Shown one piece after another: positions 35,747 through 45,857 of a stretch of 64,000 nt of DNA (within the stretch, counting starts at the first letter, position 1; each line of letters starts with the position of its first letter). Source of the stretch: Streptomyces spectabilis (GTDB taxonomy: Bacteria; Actinomycetota; Actinomycetes; Streptomycetales; Streptomycetaceae); the NCBI RefSeq assembly GCF_008704795.1, contig NZ_CP023690.1, forward strand, positions 7,822,501 through 7,886,500. Direction: 5' to 3'. The notes beneath the pieces were generated by a model. The model saw nothing but the letters and a program-made list of their open reading frames with translations. It did not search any database and had not been told where the DNA came from. Position numbers and translations under genes: made by a program.

Positions 35747-36808
35747 GTGCCGACTGTGCCCTCGGCCCAACCGGCCGCTGTGGACGTGACCTTGCTCCTT
35801 GAGCGGGGCCGGACACTGGCCACCCCGGTGCTGCGGTCCGCCGTGGACCGCCTCGCGCCCCCCATGGACACCGTCGCCGCCTACCACTTCGGCTGGATCG
35901 ACGCCGCGGGCAACCCGGCCGACGGCGACGGCGGCAAGGCCGTGCGCCCCGCGCTCGCGCTGCTCTCCGCCGAGGCCGCGGGCGCCGCACCGGAGGTCGG
36001 CGTGCCCGGCGCGGTGGCCGTCGAACTGGTCCACAACTTCTCGCTCCTCCACGACGACCTGATGGACGGCGACGAGCAGCGCCGCCACCGCGACACCGTG
36101 TGGAAGGTGCACGGCCCCGCGCAGGCCATCCTCGTCGGCGACGCCCTCTTCGCCCTCGCCAACGAGATCCTCCTGGAGATCGGCACCGTCGAGGCGGGCC
36201 GGGCCACGCGCCGGCTGACCACCGCGACGCGCGCCCTCATCGACGGCCAGGCGCAGGACATCTCCTACGAGCACCGCGAGCGGGTCACCGTCGAGGAGTG
36301 CCTGGAGATGGAGGGCAACAAGACGGGCGCCCTGCTCGCCTGCGCGGTCTCCATCGGCGCGGTCCTCGGCGGCGCCGACGACGCCACCGCCGACACCCTG
36401 GAGAAGTACGGCTACCACCTCGGACTCGCCTTCCAGGCCGTCGACGACCTGCTCGGCATCTGGGGCGACCCGGAGGCCACCGGCAAGCAGACCTGGAGCG
36501 ATCTGCGCCAGCGCAAGAAGTCGCTGCCGGTCGTCGCCGCGCTCGCGGCGGGCGGGCCGGCCTCCGAGCGGCTCGGCGAGCTGCTCGCGGCCGACGCCAA
36601 GAGCAATGACTTCGACAGCTTCTCCGAGGAGGAGTTCGCCGCGCGCGCCGCGCTCATCGAGGAGGCGGGCGGCCGCGAGTGGACCGCCGAGGAGGCGCGG
36701 CGGCAGCACGCCGTCGCCATCGAGGCCCTGGACGCGGTCCAGATGCCGGACCTGGTGCGGGCGCAGCTCACCGCGCTCGCCGACTTCGTCGTCGTACGGA
36801 AGAGATGA
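35747..36808 (+). CDS. All-trans polyprenyl diphosphate synthase
   Basis: A 353-aa isoprenyl diphosphate synthase, probably supplying farnesyl diphosphate to HpnD. The first Asp-rich motif is LLHDDLMDGDEQRR (~101). The second reads AVDDLLGIWGD (~233), DDxxG instead of DDxxD, with a displaced Asp three residues later. GTG 35747 follows AGAGGAGAG at good spacing; GTG 35687 overlapping hpnE would add 20 residues. Chain length (C15 or C20) cannot be fixed; the residues before the first motif (HNFSLL) lack obvious bulky aromatic pairs beyond one Phe. Confidence 0.9.
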   Translation: MPTVPSAQPAAVDVTLLLERGRTLATPVLRSAVDRLAPPMDTVAAYHFGWIDAAGNPADGDGGKAVRPALALLSAEAAGAAPEVGVPGAVAVELVHNFSLLHDDLMDGDEQRRHRDTVWKVHGPAQAILVGDALFALANEILLEIGTVEAGRATRRLTTATRALIDGQAQDISYEHRERVTVEECLEMEGNKTGALLACAVSIGAVLGGADDATADTLEKYGYHLGLAFQAVDDLLGIWGDPEATGKQTWSDLRQRKKSLPVVAALAAGGPASERLGELLAADAKSNDFDSFSEEEFAARAALIEEAGGREWTAEEARRQHAVAIEALDAVQMPDLVRAQLTALADFVVVRKR

Positions 36809-36914
36809 TCACTATCGGGCACACCTGACTCGCAGTCGCCGAACACCGCCCGGGTGCGGGCGGTGTCCGACGGCGGACCCAGCAGAGAAGAAGCACTGCG
36901 TCGAAGGGGAAGCC

Positions 36915-38909
36915 ATGACAGCGACGACCGACGGTTCCACCGGAGCGGTGACGCCCCGCGCGGCCTCGGCCACCGACACATCTGACACGACCCCCGGGGC
37001 GGCCGGGGCACCGGAAGCCGCCAAGCGTGCCGTGGAGCGCTCCACGGAGTTCCTCCTCTCCCGCCAGGACCCTCAGGGCTGGTGGAAGGGCGACCTGGAA
37101 ACGAACGTGACCATGGACGCCGAGGACCTGCTGCTGCGCCAGTTCCTGGGTATCAGGGACGAGCCGACCACGCGCGCCGCCGCGCTCTTCATCCGCGGCG
37201 AGCAGCGCGACGACGGCACCTGGGCCACCTTCTACGGCGGCCCAGGCGAGCTCTCCGCCACCATCGAGGCCTATGTCGCCCTGCGCCTGGCCGGGGACGC
37301 CCCGGACGAGCCGCACATGGCGCGGGCCTCCGCCTGGATCCGCGAGCGGGGCGGCATCGCCGAGGCCCGGGTCTTCACCCGGATCTGGCTCGCCCTCTTC
37401 GGCTGGTGGAAGTGGGACGACCTGCCCGAACTCCCGCCGGAGCTCCTCTACTTCCCGAAGTGGTTCCCGCTCAACATCTACGACTTCGGCTGCTGGGCGC
37501 GGCAGACCATCGTGCCGCTGACCGTCGTCTCCGCCAAGCGCCCGGTGCGCCCGGCGCCCTTCCCGCTCGACGAGCTGCACCGCGATCCGGCCGTGCCGAA
37601 CCCGCCCAAGCCCCTTGCCGCCGTGGCGAGTTGGGACGGCGTCTTCCAGCGTCTGGACAAGGCGCTGCACGTCTATCACAAGATCGCGCCGCGCGCGCTG
37701 CGCAAGGCCGCGATGAACAGCGCCGCGCGCTGGATCATCGAGCGGCAGGAGAACGACGGCTGCTGGGGCGGCATCCAGCCCCCCGCCGTGTACTCCGTCA
37801 TCGCGCTGCACCTGCTCGGCTACGACCTCGACCACCCCGTGCTCAAGGCGGGCATCGAGTCGCTCGACCGGTTCGCGGTGTGGCGCGAGGACGGCGCGCG
37901 GATGATCGAGGCCTGTCAGTCCCCGGTGTGGGACACCTGTCTCGCCACCATCGCCCTTGCCGACGCCGGGGTGCCCGCCGACCACCCGCAGCTGGTGCAG
38001 GCCGCGGACTGGATGCTGGGCGAGCAGATCGTCAGGCCCGGCGACTGGTCGGTGCGCAAGCCCCATCTCACGCCGGGCGGCTGGGCGTTCGAGTTCCACA
38101 ACGACAACTACCCCGACATCGACGACACCGCCGAGGTCGTCCTCGCGCTGCGCCGCGTGGCCCACCCGGACCGGCGCCGGATGGACAGCGCGATCGCCCG
38201 CGGCGTGCACTGGAACCTGGGCATGCAGTCGCGGAACGGCGCCTGGGCCGCCTTCGACGTCGACAACACCAGCCCGCTGCCGAACAAGCTGCCGTTCTGC
38301 GACTTCGGCGAGGTCATCGACCCGCCGTCCGCCGACGTCACCGCGCACGTCGTGGAGATGCTCGCCTACGAGGGCAAGTCCCACGACCCGCGCACCCGGC
38401 GCGGCATCGAGTGGCTCCTCGCCGAACAGGAGGCGAACGGCGCCTGGTTCGGCCGCTGGGGCGTCAACTACGTCTACGGCACCGGATCCGTGCTGCCCGC
38501 CCTGGTCGCGGCGGGCCTGCCCGCCGCGCACGCGGCGATCCGGCGCGCGGTCGCCTGGCTGGAGTCGGTGCAGAACGACGACGGCGGCTGGGGCGAGGAC
38601 CTGCGCTCGTACCGCGACGAGCGGTGGATCGGGCACGGCGCGTCCACCGCGTCGCAGACCGCGTGGGCGCTGCTCGCGCTGCTCGCCGCCGGTGAGCGGG
38701 ACTCCAAGGCCGTGGAGCGCGGCGTCACCTGGCTGACCGAGAGCCAGCGCGAGGACGGCTCCTGGGACGAGCCGTACTTCACCGGCACCGGCTTCCCCTG
38801 GGACTTCTCGATCAACTACCACCTGTACCGGCAGGTCTTCCCGCTGACCGCCCTCGGCCGGTACGTGCACGGCGAGCCGTCCGTCGGCGGCCCGGGCAAG
38901 GGGAGCTGA
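36915..38909 (+). CDS. shc: Squalene-hopene cyclase
   Basis: A 664-aa class II triterpene cyclase turning squalene into hopene/hopanol at the membrane. The protonating motif is DIDD in YPDIDDTAEV (~400). At least seven QW repeats are visible (QDPQGWW, QRDDGTW, QENDGCW, QSRNGAW, QEANGAW, QNDDGGW, QREDGSW), which brace the alpha/alpha barrels. The N-terminal ~35 residues are Thr/Ala-rich and absent from short homologues. ATG 36915 is preceded by a GAAGGGGAAG ribosome site, 106 nt after the synthase. Its stop shares one base with the hpnG start. Confidence 0.95.
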   Translation: MTATTDGSTGAVTPRAASATDTSDTTPGAAGAPEAAKRAVERSTEFLLSRQDPQGWWKGDLETNVTMDAEDLLLRQFLGIRDEPTTRAAALFIRGEQRDDGTWATFYGGPGELSATIEAYVALRLAGDAPDEPHMARASAWIRERGGIAEARVFTRIWLALFGWWKWDDLPELPPELLYFPKWFPLNIYDFGCWARQTIVPLTVVSAKRPVRPAPFPLDELHRDPAVPNPPKPLAAVASWDGVFQRLDKALHVYHKIAPRALRKAAMNSAARWIIERQENDGCWGGIQPPAVYSVIALHLLGYDLDHPVLKAGIESLDRFAVWREDGARMIEACQSPVWDTCLATIALADAGVPADHPQLVQAADWMLGEQIVRPGDWSVRKPHLTPGGWAFEFHNDNYPDIDDTAEVVLALRRVAHPDRRRMDSAIARGVHWNLGMQSRNGAWAAFDVDNTSPLPNKLPFCDFGEVIDPPSADVTAHVVEMLAYEGKSHDPRTRRGIEWLLAEQEANGAWFGRWGVNYVYGTGSVLPALVAAGLPAAHAAIRRAVAWLESVQNDDGGWGEDLRSYRDERWIGHGASTASQTAWALLALLAAGERDSKAVERGVTWLTESQREDGSWDEPYFTGTGFPWDFSINYHLYRQVFPLTALGRYVHGEPSVGGPGKGS

Positions 38910-39559
38910 TGAGCACGGACCCGGCCCGCCCGGGGCCCGCCCCGCTGCTCGTCGCCTGCGCGCTCGGCATCGAGCAGCTCGCCCTGCGCACCGGCGACCG
39001 CGGCGGCGCCCGCGGGCCCGTGACCGTGCTGCGCACGGGCATGGGCCCCAAGGCCGCCGAGCGCGCCGTCACCCGGGCGCTCGGCAAGGACTCCCTGCGC
39101 GACGCGGCCGTCGTGGCCACCGGGTTCTGCGCCGGGCTGGCCCCCGGCATGCACCCCGGCGACCTCGTCGTCGCCGAGGAGACCCGGCACGACGGCGGCC
39201 GCACGCCGTGTGTGGGCACCGGGCTCCTGGTCGAGGAGCTGGTGCGGGCCGTGCCGGGCCGCACCGTGCACACCGGCCCGCTCACGGGCTCCGACCACGT
39301 CGTCCGCGGTCACGAACGCGGCGATCTGCTCGCCACCGGCGCGATCGCGGTCGACATGGAGTCCGCGGTCACGCTGCGCAGTGCCGTCACGGCCGGACCC
39401 CGGCCGGTTGCGGCCGTCCGGGTGGTCGTCGACGCCCCCCAGCACGAACTCGTCCGCATCGGCACGGTCCGCGGTGGAATATCGGCTTTCCGCGTGCTCC
39501 GCGCCGTGCTTCCCGCTTTTTTCGAATGGCACCGATCTTCGCCGCTCTCCCGGAGGTGA
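38909..39559 (+). CDS. hpnG: Adenosylhopane nucleosidase/phosphorylase HpnG
   Basis: A 216-aa purine-nucleoside-phosphorylase-fold protein that removes adenine from adenosylhopane, leading to ribosylhopane. VLRTGMGPKAAERAVTRAL (~32), ATGFCAGLAPGMHPGDLVVAEE (~70) and AIAVDMESA (~148) are the phosphate/ribose and purine-site segments; the MES motif binds ribose. TGATG couples it to shc, and hpnH follows after 5 nt. Context raises confidence over a generic nucleosidase. It ends with an Arg-rich tail. Confidence 0.9.
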   Translation: MSTDPARPGPAPLLVACALGIEQLALRTGDRGGARGPVTVLRTGMGPKAAERAVTRALGKDSLRDAAVVATGFCAGLAPGMHPGDLVVAEETRHDGGRTPCVGTGLLVEELVRAVPGRTVHTGPLTGSDHVVRGHERGDLLATGAIAVDMESAVTLRSAVTAGPRPVAAVRVVVDAPQHELVRIGTVRGGISAFRVLRAVLPAFFEWHRSSPLSRR

Positions 39560-39564
39560 GCCAG

Positions 39565-40584
39565 ATGGCTATGCCGCTGCGTCAGTCAATCAAGGTCGCT
39601 ACCTACCTCTTTGAACAGAAGCTCCGCAAGCGTGACAAGTTCCCGTTGATCGTCGAGTTGGAGCCCCTGTTCGCGTGCAATTTGAAGTGTGAGGGCTGCG
39701 GCAAGATCCAGCACCCGGCCGGTGTGCTCAAGCAGCGCATGCCGGTGGCCCAGGCCGTGGGCGCCGTTCTTGAGTCCGGGGCCCCGATGGTGTCCATCGC
39801 GGGCGGCGAACCGCTGATGCATCCTCAGATCGATGAGATCGTGCGCCAGTTGGTGGCCAAGAAGAAGTTCGTCTTCTTGTGCACGAACGCGATGCTGCTG
39901 CGCAAGAAGATGGACAAGTTCACGCCCTCGCCGTACTTCGCGTTCGCCGTGCACATCGACGGCATGCGGGAGCGCCACGACGAGTCCGTGGCGAAGGAGG
40001 GCGTGTTCGACGAGGCCGTGGCCGCCATCAAGGAGGCCAAGCGGCGCGGCTTCCGGGTGACCACCAACTCGACCTTCTTCAACACGGACACCCCGCAGAC
40101 CATCATCGAGGTCCTGAACTTCCTCAACGACGACCTGAAGGTCGACGAGATGATGCTGTCGCCCGCCTACGCCTACGAGAAGGCGCCGGACCAGGAGCAC
40201 TTCCTCGGCGTCGAGCAGACCCGCGAGCTGTTCAAGAAGGCCTTCGCGGGCGGCAACCGGCTCCGCTGGCGCCTGAACCACTCGCCGCTGTTCCTCGACT
40301 TCCTCGAGGGCAAGGTCGACTTCCAGTGCACGGCGTGGGCGATCCCGAACTACTCCCTCTTCGGCTGGCAGCGCCCCTGCTATCTGATGAGCGACGGATA
40401 CGTGCCGACGTACCGGGAGCTGATCGAGGAGACCGACTGGAGCAAGTACGGCCGCGGCAAGGACGACCGGTGCGCCAACTGCATGGCGCACTGCGGGTAC
40501 GAGCCGACCGCCGTGCTCGCCACGATGGGCTCGCTGAAGGAGTCGCTGCGCGCCATGCGCGAGACCGTCTCCGGGAACCGGTGA
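39565..40584 (+). CDS. hpnH: Radical SAM adenosyl-hopene transferase HpnH
   Basis: A 339-aa radical SAM enzyme adding 5'-deoxyadenosyl to diploptene to form adenosylhopane, the first side-chain step. [12 protein letters not shown] (~37-48) holds the CxxxCxxC cluster ligands; [12 protein letters not shown] (~75) binds SAM. The C-terminus has [13 protein letters not shown], extra Cys typical of HpnH. ATG 39565 has GGAGGTGAG upstream; the longer open frame behind it is out-of-frame hpnG sequence. The first ~40 codons include several A/T-ending choices, unlike neighbours. Confidence 0.95.
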   Translation: MAMPLRQSIKVATYLFEQKLRKRDKFPLIVELEPLFACNLKCEGCGKIQHPAGVLKQRMPVAQAVGAVLESGAPMVSIAGGEPLMHPQIDEIVRQLVAKKKFVFLCTNAMLLRKKMDKFTPSPYFAFAVHIDGMRERHDESVAKEGVFDEAVAAIKEAKRRGFRVTTNSTFFNTDTPQTIIEVLNFLNDDLKVDEMMLSPAYAYEKAPDQEHFLGVEQTRELFKKAFAGGNRLRWRLNHSPLFLDFLEGKVDFQCTAWAIPNYSLFGWQRPCYLMSDGYVPTYRELIEETDWSKYGRGKDDRCANCMAHCGYEPTAVLATMGSLKESLRAMRETVSGNR

Positions 40585-40588
40585 CGTC

Positions 40589-41755
40589 ATGACCCCTTCG
40601 GGCCCCGTCTCCCTGGGCCTGCCCGAGCCGCCGGTCCGGCCGATAGCGGAGCGCCGCACCACGCGGCGCATCCAGGTCGGACCGGTGGCCGTCGGGGGCG
40701 GCGCTCCGGTGTCGGTGCAGTCGATGACGACGACGCGTACGTCCGACATCGGGGCGACGCTTCAGCAGATCGCCGAGCTGACGGCTTCGGGCTGTCAGAT
40801 CGTGCGGGTGGCGTGCCCGACGCAGGACGACGCGGACGCGCTGTCGGTCATTGCCAGGAAGTCGCAGATCCCGGTGATCGCCGATATTCACTTCCAGCCG
40901 AAGTACGTGTTCGCGGCGATCGACGCGGGCTGTGCGGCGGTCCGGGTGAACCCGGGGAACATCAAGCAGTTCGACGACAAGGTCAGGGAGATCGCGCGGG
41001 CTGCGTCCGCCGCGGGCATCCCGATCCGCATCGGTGTGAACGCCGGGTCGCTCGACAAGCGCCTCCTGAAGAAGTACGGCAGGGCGACGCCGGAGGCTCT
41101 GGTGGAGTCGGCGTTGTGGGAGGCGTCGCTGTTCGAGGAGCACGGTTTCCGGGACATCAAGATCTCGGTGAAGCACAACGATCCGGTGGTGATGGTCAAT
41201 GCCTACCGGCAGTTGGCGGCCGCGTGTGATTACCCGTTGCACTTGGGTGTGACGGAGGCGGGTCCGGCGTTCCAGGGCACGATCAAGTCGGCGGTGGCGT
41301 TCGGTGCGCTGCTTGCCGAGGGTATCGGTGACACGATCCGGGTCTCGTTGTCGGCGCCTCCGGCGGAGGAGGTCAAGGTCGGGATTCAGATTCTGGAGTC
41401 GTTGAATCTGCGTCAGCGGCGTCTGGAGATCGTGTCGTGTCCGTCGTGCGGGCGGGCGCAGGTGGATGTGTACAAGCTCGCGGACGAGGTGACGGCGGGG
41501 CTCGAGGGCATGGAGGTGCCGCTGCGGGTGGCGGTCATGGGCTGTGTCGTGAACGGTCCGGGTGAGGCGCGTGAGGCCGATCTCGGGGTGGCGTCCGGCA
41601 ATGGCAAGGGGCAGATCTTTGTGAAGGGCGAGGTCATCAAGACGGTGCCCGAGTCGAAGATCGTGGAGACCCTGATCGAGGAGGCCATGAAGATCGCGGC
41701 GCAGTTGGAGGCCGCCGGTGTCCCGTCCGGGGCGCCCGACGTCACGGTGAGCTGA
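40589..41755 (+). CDS. ispG: 4-hydroxy-3-methylbut-2-enyl diphosphate synthase IspG
   Basis: A 388-aa MEP-pathway iron-sulfur enzyme converting MEcPP to [19 protein letters not shown] (~35) opens the TIM barrel; [12 protein letters not shown] (~288) and [11 protein letters not shown] (~318) supply the three cluster Cys and the conserved Glu. Most of the gene from ~40690 uses G- or T-ending codons (GTG, GCG, TTG, GGT), clearly unlike dxs just downstream. Streptomyces often carry a second ispG elsewhere, so gene conversion or a different origin is plausible. It lies 4 nt after hpnH. Confidence 0.95.
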   Translation: MTPSGPVSLGLPEPPVRPIAERRTTRRIQVGPVAVGGGAPVSVQSMTTTRTSDIGATLQQIAELTASGCQIVRVACPTQDDADALSVIARKSQIPVIADIHFQPKYVFAAIDAGCAAVRVNPGNIKQFDDKVREIARAASAAGIPIRIGVNAGSLDKRLLKKYGRATPEALVESALWEASLFEEHGFRDIKISVKHNDPVVMVNAYRQLAAACDYPLHLGVTEAGPAFQGTIKSAVAFGALLAEGIGDTIRVSLSAPPAEEVKVGIQILESLNLRQRRLEIVSCPSCGRAQVDVYKLADEVTAGLEGMEVPLRVAVMGCVVNGPGEAREADLGVASGNGKGQIFVKGEVIKTVPESKIVETLIEEAMKIAAQLEAAGVPSGAPDVTVS

Positions 41756-41781
41756 GGACAACCAGTTTAGGGGGCCTGAGC

Positions 41782-43746
41782 ATGACCATCCTGGAAACCA
41801 TCCGAGGGCCGCGCGACCTGAAGGCGCTGACCGAGGCCGACCTCGCCGAACTGGCGGAGGAGATCAGGGAGTTCCTGGTGCACGCGGTCGCGCGGACCGG
41901 CGGACACCTCGGGCCCAACCTGGGGGTGGTGGAGCTGACCATCGCCCTGCACCGGGTCTTCGAGTCGCCCGTCGACCGCCTGGTGTGGGACACCGGCCAC
42001 CAGAGCTATGTGCACAAGCTCCTGACCGGGCGCCAGGACTTCTCGAAGCTGCGGGGCAAGGGCGGCCTGTCCGGCTACCCCTCGCGGGAGGAGTCCGCGC
42101 ACGACATCGTCGAGAACAGCCACGCGTCCACCGCGCTCGGCTGGGCCGACGGGCTCGCCAAGGCCCGCCGGGTCCTGGGGGAGCGCGGCCACGTCGTCGC
42201 CGTCATCGGGGACGGCGCCCTCACCGGCGGTATGGCCTGGGAGGCGCTCAACAACATCGCGGCCGCGAAGGACCAGCCGCTGATCATCGTCGTCAACGAC
42301 AACGAGCGCTCCTACGCCCCCACCATCGGCGGCCTCGCCAACCACCTCGCGACCCTGCGCACCACCGACAGCTACGAGAAGGTCCTCGCCTGGGGCAAGG
42401 ACGTCCTCCAGCGCACCCCCGTGGTCGGGCGGACGCTGTACGAATCCCTGCACGGCGCCAAGAAGGGCTTCAAGGACGCCTTCGCGCCCCAGGGCATGTT
42501 CGAGGACCTCGGCCTGAAGTACGTCGGCCCCATCGACGGGCACGACATCAAGGCCGTCGAGTCCGCGCTGCGCCGCGCGAAGCGCTTCCACGGGCCCGTC
42601 CTCATCCACTGCCTCACCGAGAAGGGCCGCGGCTACGAGCCCGCGCTCGCCGACGAGGCCGACCGTTTCCACACCGTCGGCGTCATGGACCCCCTCACCT
42701 GCGAGCCGCTCACCCCGTCCAACGGCCCCTCCTGGACCTCCGTGTTCGGCGACGAGATCGTCCGCATCGGGGCCGAGCGCGACGACGTCGTCGCCCTCAC
42801 GGCCGCCATGCTGCACCCCGTCGGGCTCACCCGGTTCGCGGAGGCCTACCCCGACCGCGTCTGGGACGTCGGCATCGCCGAGCAGCACGCGGCCGTGTCC
42901 GCCGCCGGGCTCGCCACCGGCGGCCTGCACCCCGTCGTCGCGGTCTACGCCACCTTCCTCAACCGCGCCTTCGACCAGCTCCTGATGGACGTGGCGCTGC
43001 ACCGGTGCGGCGTCACCTTCGTGCTCGACCGGGCCGGCGTCACCGGCGCCGACGGGGCCTCGCACAACGGCATGTGGGACATGTCGATCCTCCAGTGCGT
43101 GCCCACGCTGCGCATCGCCGCGCCGCGCGACGCCGACCAGCTGCGCGCCCAGCTGCGCGAGGCCGTGAACGTCGACGACGCGCCGACCCTGCTGCGCTTC
43201 CCCAAGGAGTCGGTGGGGCCCGCGATCCCGGCCGTGGACCGGGTGGGCGCCATGGACGTGCTGCGCCGGGACCCCGACCCGGACGTGCTGCTGGTCGCCG
43301 TCGGCGTGATGGCACCGGTGTGCCTCCAGGCCGCCGAGCTGCTCGCGGAGCGGGGCATCGGCTGCACCGTCGTCGACCCGCGCTGGGTCAAGCCCGTCGA
43401 CGCCGCGCTGGCGCCGCTCGCCGCGCACCACCGGCTCGTCGCGGTCGTCGAGGACAACAGCCGCGCGGGCGGCGTCGGCTCGGCCGTGGCCCTCGCCCTC
43501 GACGAGGCCGAGGTGGACGTGCCCGTGCGCCGCTTCGGCATTCCCGAGCAGTTCCTCGCGCACGCCAAGCGCGGCGAGGTCCTCGCCGATGTCGGCCTCA
43601 CGCCGGTCGAGATCGCGGGGCGCGTCGGCGCGACGATGGCCCGCCAGGACGCCGCGCGGGAGACGGCAGGGGCCACCGGCCCGCACGAGGCCGGGACCCC
43701 CGGCCCCAGGACAGCCGGGACGCCCGGCGAGGAGAACCGAGCATGA
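41782..43746 (+). CDS. dxs: 1-deoxy-D-xylulose-5-phosphate synthase
   Basis: A 654-aa thiamine-diphosphate enzyme joining pyruvate and glyceraldehyde-3-phosphate, the entry to the MEP pathway. [16 protein letters not shown] (~152) is the TPP motif with NDN end; [15 protein letters not shown] (~365) carries the catalytic Glu; [18 protein letters not shown] follows. A Pro/Gly/Thr-rich tail of ~25 residues ends it. Its presence inside the hopanoid operon, with ispG, suggests dedicated precursor supply. The stop overlaps the hpnO start in ATGA. Confidence 0.96.
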   Translation: MTILETIRGPRDLKALTEADLAELAEEIREFLVHAVARTGGHLGPNLGVVELTIALHRVFESPVDRLVWDTGHQSYVHKLLTGRQDFSKLRGKGGLSGYPSREESAHDIVENSHASTALGWADGLAKARRVLGERGHVVAVIGDGALTGGMAWEALNNIAAAKDQPLIIVVNDNERSYAPTIGGLANHLATLRTTDSYEKVLAWGKDVLQRTPVVGRTLYESLHGAKKGFKDAFAPQGMFEDLGLKYVGPIDGHDIKAVESALRRAKRFHGPVLIHCLTEKGRGYEPALADEADRFHTVGVMDPLTCEPLTPSNGPSWTSVFGDEIVRIGAERDDVVALTAAMLHPVGLTRFAEAYPDRVWDVGIAEQHAAVSAAGLATGGLHPVVAVYATFLNRAFDQLLMDVALHRCGVTFVLDRAGVTGADGASHNGMWDMSILQCVPTLRIAAPRDADQLRAQLREAVNVDDAPTLLRFPKESVGPAIPAVDRVGAMDVLRRDPDPDVLLVAVGVMAPVCLQAAELLAERGIGCTVVDPRWVKPVDAALAPLAAHHRLVAVVEDNSRAGGVGSAVALALDEAEVDVPVRRFGIPEQFLAHAKRGEVLADVGLTPVEIAGRVGATMARQDAARETAGATGPHEAGTPGPRTAGTPGEENRA

Positions 43747-45137
43747 CAAGCACCGGCAAGGAGTTCGACCTCGGCAGACTGCTCGCCGAGCGCGGCGGCG
43801 AGCGGTACGAGCTGCACACCCGGCACCTCAACCACCAGCTGCCGCGCATGCTGCACACCATCGGCTTCGACAAGGTCTACGAGCGCGCGGAGGGCGCCTA
43901 CTTCTGGGACGCCGAAGGCCAGGACTACCTGGACATGCTCGCCGGCTTCGGCGTCATGGGCCTGGGCCGCCACCACCCGGTCGTCCGCAAGGCCCTGCAC
44001 GACGTCCTCGACGCCTCCCTCGCCGACCTGACCCGCTTCGACTGCCAGCCGCTGCCCGGACTGCTCGCCGAGCGGCTGCTCGCGCACAGCCCGTACCTGG
44101 ACCGGGTCTTCTTCGGCAACAGCGGCACCGAGGCCGTCGAGACCGCCCTGAAGTTCGCCCGCTACGCCACCGGCAAGCCACGGGTCCTGTACTGCGAGCA
44201 CGCCTTCCACGGCCTGACCACCGGCTCCCTGTCGGTGAACGGAGAGACCGGCTTCCGCGACGGCTTCGCCCCGCTCCTGCCGGACACGGCCGTCCCCCTC
44301 GGTGACCTCGACGCGCTGCGCCGGGAGCTGAAGCGCGGCGACGTGGCCGCCCTGATCGTCGAGCCGGTCCAGGGCAAGGGCGTGCACGAGCCACCGGCCG
44401 GCTATCTGCGCGCCGCCCAGGACCTCCTCCACCAGCACAAGGCGCTCCTGATCGCCGACGAGGTGCAGACCGGGCTCGGCAGGACCGGGGCCTTCTACGC
44501 CCACCAGCACGAGGAGGGCGTCGAGCCCGACCTGGTGTGCGTGGCCAAGGCCCTCTCCGGCGGCTACGTCCCGGTCGGCGCGACCCTCGGCAAGGACTGG
44601 ATCTTCAAGAAGGTCTACTCGTCGATGGACCGCGTCCTGGTCCACTCCGCGAGCTTCGGGTCCAACGCGCAGGCCATGGCCGCCGGGCTCGCGGTCCTCG
44701 CCGTCATGGAGGACGAGGGGACCGTCGCGAACGCCCGCGCCACGGGGGAGCTGCTCAAGGCCCGGCTCGCGGCGCTCGTCGACAAGTACGAGCTGCTCAG
44801 CGACGTCCGCGGCCGGGGCCTGATGATCGGCATCGAGTTCGGCAGGCCGAAGTCCCTCAAGCTCCGCAGCCGCTGGACGATGCTCCAGGCCGCCCGCAAG
44901 GGCTTGTTCGCGCAGATGGTCGTCGTACCGCTGCTCCAGAAGCACCGGATCCTCACCCAGGTCTCCGGCGACCACCTGGAGGTCATCAAGCTCATCCCGC
45001 CGCTGATCATCGGGGAGAAGGAGGCCGACCGCTTCGTCGCGGCGTTCACCGACGTCATGGACGAGGCGCACGGGGGCGGCGGGCTGATCTGGGACTTCGG
45101 CAAGACCCTGGTGAAGCAGGCGGTGGCGAACCGCTGA
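43743..45137 (+). CDS. hpnO: Class III aminotransferase HpnO (aminobacteriohopanetriol step)
   Basis: A 464-aa PLP fold-type I aminotransferase. [17 protein letters not shown] (~122) binds PLP phosphate, [14 protein letters not shown] (~240) holds the Asp to the pyridine N, and [15 protein letters not shown] (~266) contains the Schiff-base Lys. It is expected to aminate the ribosylhopane-derived aldehyde to aminobacteriohopanetriol; context supports this over ornithine/acetylornithine roles. ATGA overlap with dxs makes it the last gene of the operon. No strong terminator is seen before the regulator gene. Confidence 0.9.
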   Translation: MTSTGKEFDLGRLLAERGGERYELHTRHLNHQLPRMLHTIGFDKVYERAEGAYFWDAEGQDYLDMLAGFGVMGLGRHHPVVRKALHDVLDASLADLTRFDCQPLPGLLAERLLAHSPYLDRVFFGNSGTEAVETALKFARYATGKPRVLYCEHAFHGLTTGSLSVNGETGFRDGFAPLLPDTAVPLGDLDALRRELKRGDVAALIVEPVQGKGVHEPPAGYLRAAQDLLHQHKALLIADEVQTGLGRTGAFYAHQHEEGVEPDLVCVAKALSGGYVPVGATLGKDWIFKKVYSSMDRVLVHSASFGSNAQAMAAGLAVLAVMEDEGTVANARATGELLKARLAALVDKYELLSDVRGRGLMIGIEFGRPKSLKLRSRWTMLQAARKGLFAQMVVVPLLQKHRILTQVSGDHLEVIKLIPPLIIGEKEADRFVAAFTDVMDEAHGGGGLIWDFGKTLVKQAVANR

Positions 45138-45168
45138 GCCGCCGCTGCGGTCACCCGCCATCGGGCTC

Positions 45169-45203
45169 TTGCCTCTGAGGCAACAAAATTGCCTCGCAGG
45201 TAA
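45169..45203 (+). promoter_or_regulatory. Tandem operator upstream of XRE-cupin gene
   Basis: A perfect 15-nt palindrome TTGCCTCtGAGGCAA (45169-45183) is followed exactly 20 bp later by a variant, TTGCCTCgCAGGTAA (45189-45203), so both face the same side of the helix. The second copy's TTGCCT can serve as a -35 with CTCAAT at 45212-45217 as -10 (17-nt spacer), putting the start of transcription next to the ATG at 45225. Autorepression of a leaderless mRNA is the likely meaning. Confidence 0.7.
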
Positions 45204-45224
45204 GACTCTGGCTCAATCGACGGT

Positions 45225-45857
45225 ATGAGCCCTGCCACCCCGGACGACGGCACCGCGGCCGACGCGCTGCCCGCCGTCGCCCCGCAACTGCGTGAGCTGC
45301 GCCGCCGTGCCGCGCTGACCCTGGAGGCCGCCGCCCGGGCGGCCGGGCTCTCGCCCGCGCACCTGTCCCGTCTGGAGACCGGCCAGCGCCAGCCGTCCCT
45401 GCCGATGCTGCTCGCACTCGCCCGTACCTACGGTACGACGGTCTCCGAGCTCCTCGGCGAGACGCCCGCCGACCGGGACGCCGTCGTGCGCGCCCCGGAC
45501 ATGGAGCCCACCGCCGCGGGCGGCTGGACGTACTGGCAGGCGGGCTCCCCGGGCCGGGGCATGCAGGCGCTGCGCGTGCACGTGCCGCACGGCGCGCAGG
45601 GCGACATCGTGCGCGTGCACCCGGGGGAGGAGTGGCTGTACGTCCTCCGGGGCCGCCTTCGTCTGCGGCTCGGGGACACCTCGTACACCCTCGCGCCCGG
45701 CGACAGCGCGCACTTCGACTCGCTGACGCCGCACCGGATCGCCGCCGTGGACCACGGCGGCGCCGACCTCCTCTTCGTCCACACCTTGCTGCAGAGCCCC
45801 GCCGCCGCGCTCTGCCTCGGCGGCCCTATCGAGGGAGACCGACATGACGGAACCTGA
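45225..45857 (+). CDS. XRE-family regulator with C-terminal cupin domain
   Basis: A 210-aa DNA-binding protein. Residues ~22-77 are an XRE helix-turn-helix (LRELRRRAALTLEAAARAAG, then LSPAHLSRLETGQRQPSLPML). Residues ~115-195 form a small cupin (VHPGEEWLYVLRGRLRLRLGD, then LAPGDSAHFDSLTPHRI), the ligand-sensing module of this regulator class. No ribosome site precedes ATG 45225, consistent with a leaderless transcript. It directly follows hpnO on the same strand but has its own operator, so control of the hopanoid operon is possible but not shown. The 3' end overlaps a small membrane-protein gene by 14 nt. Confidence 0.9.
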   Translation: MSPATPDDGTAADALPAVAPQLRELRRRAALTLEAAARAAGLSPAHLSRLETGQRQPSLPMLLALARTYGTTVSELLGETPADRDAVVRAPDMEPTAAGGWTYWQAGSPGRGMQALRVHVPHGAQGDIVRVHPGEEWLYVLRGRLRLRLGDTSYTLAPGDSAHFDSLTPHRIAAVDHGGADLLFVHTLLQSPAAALCLGGPIEGDRHDGT

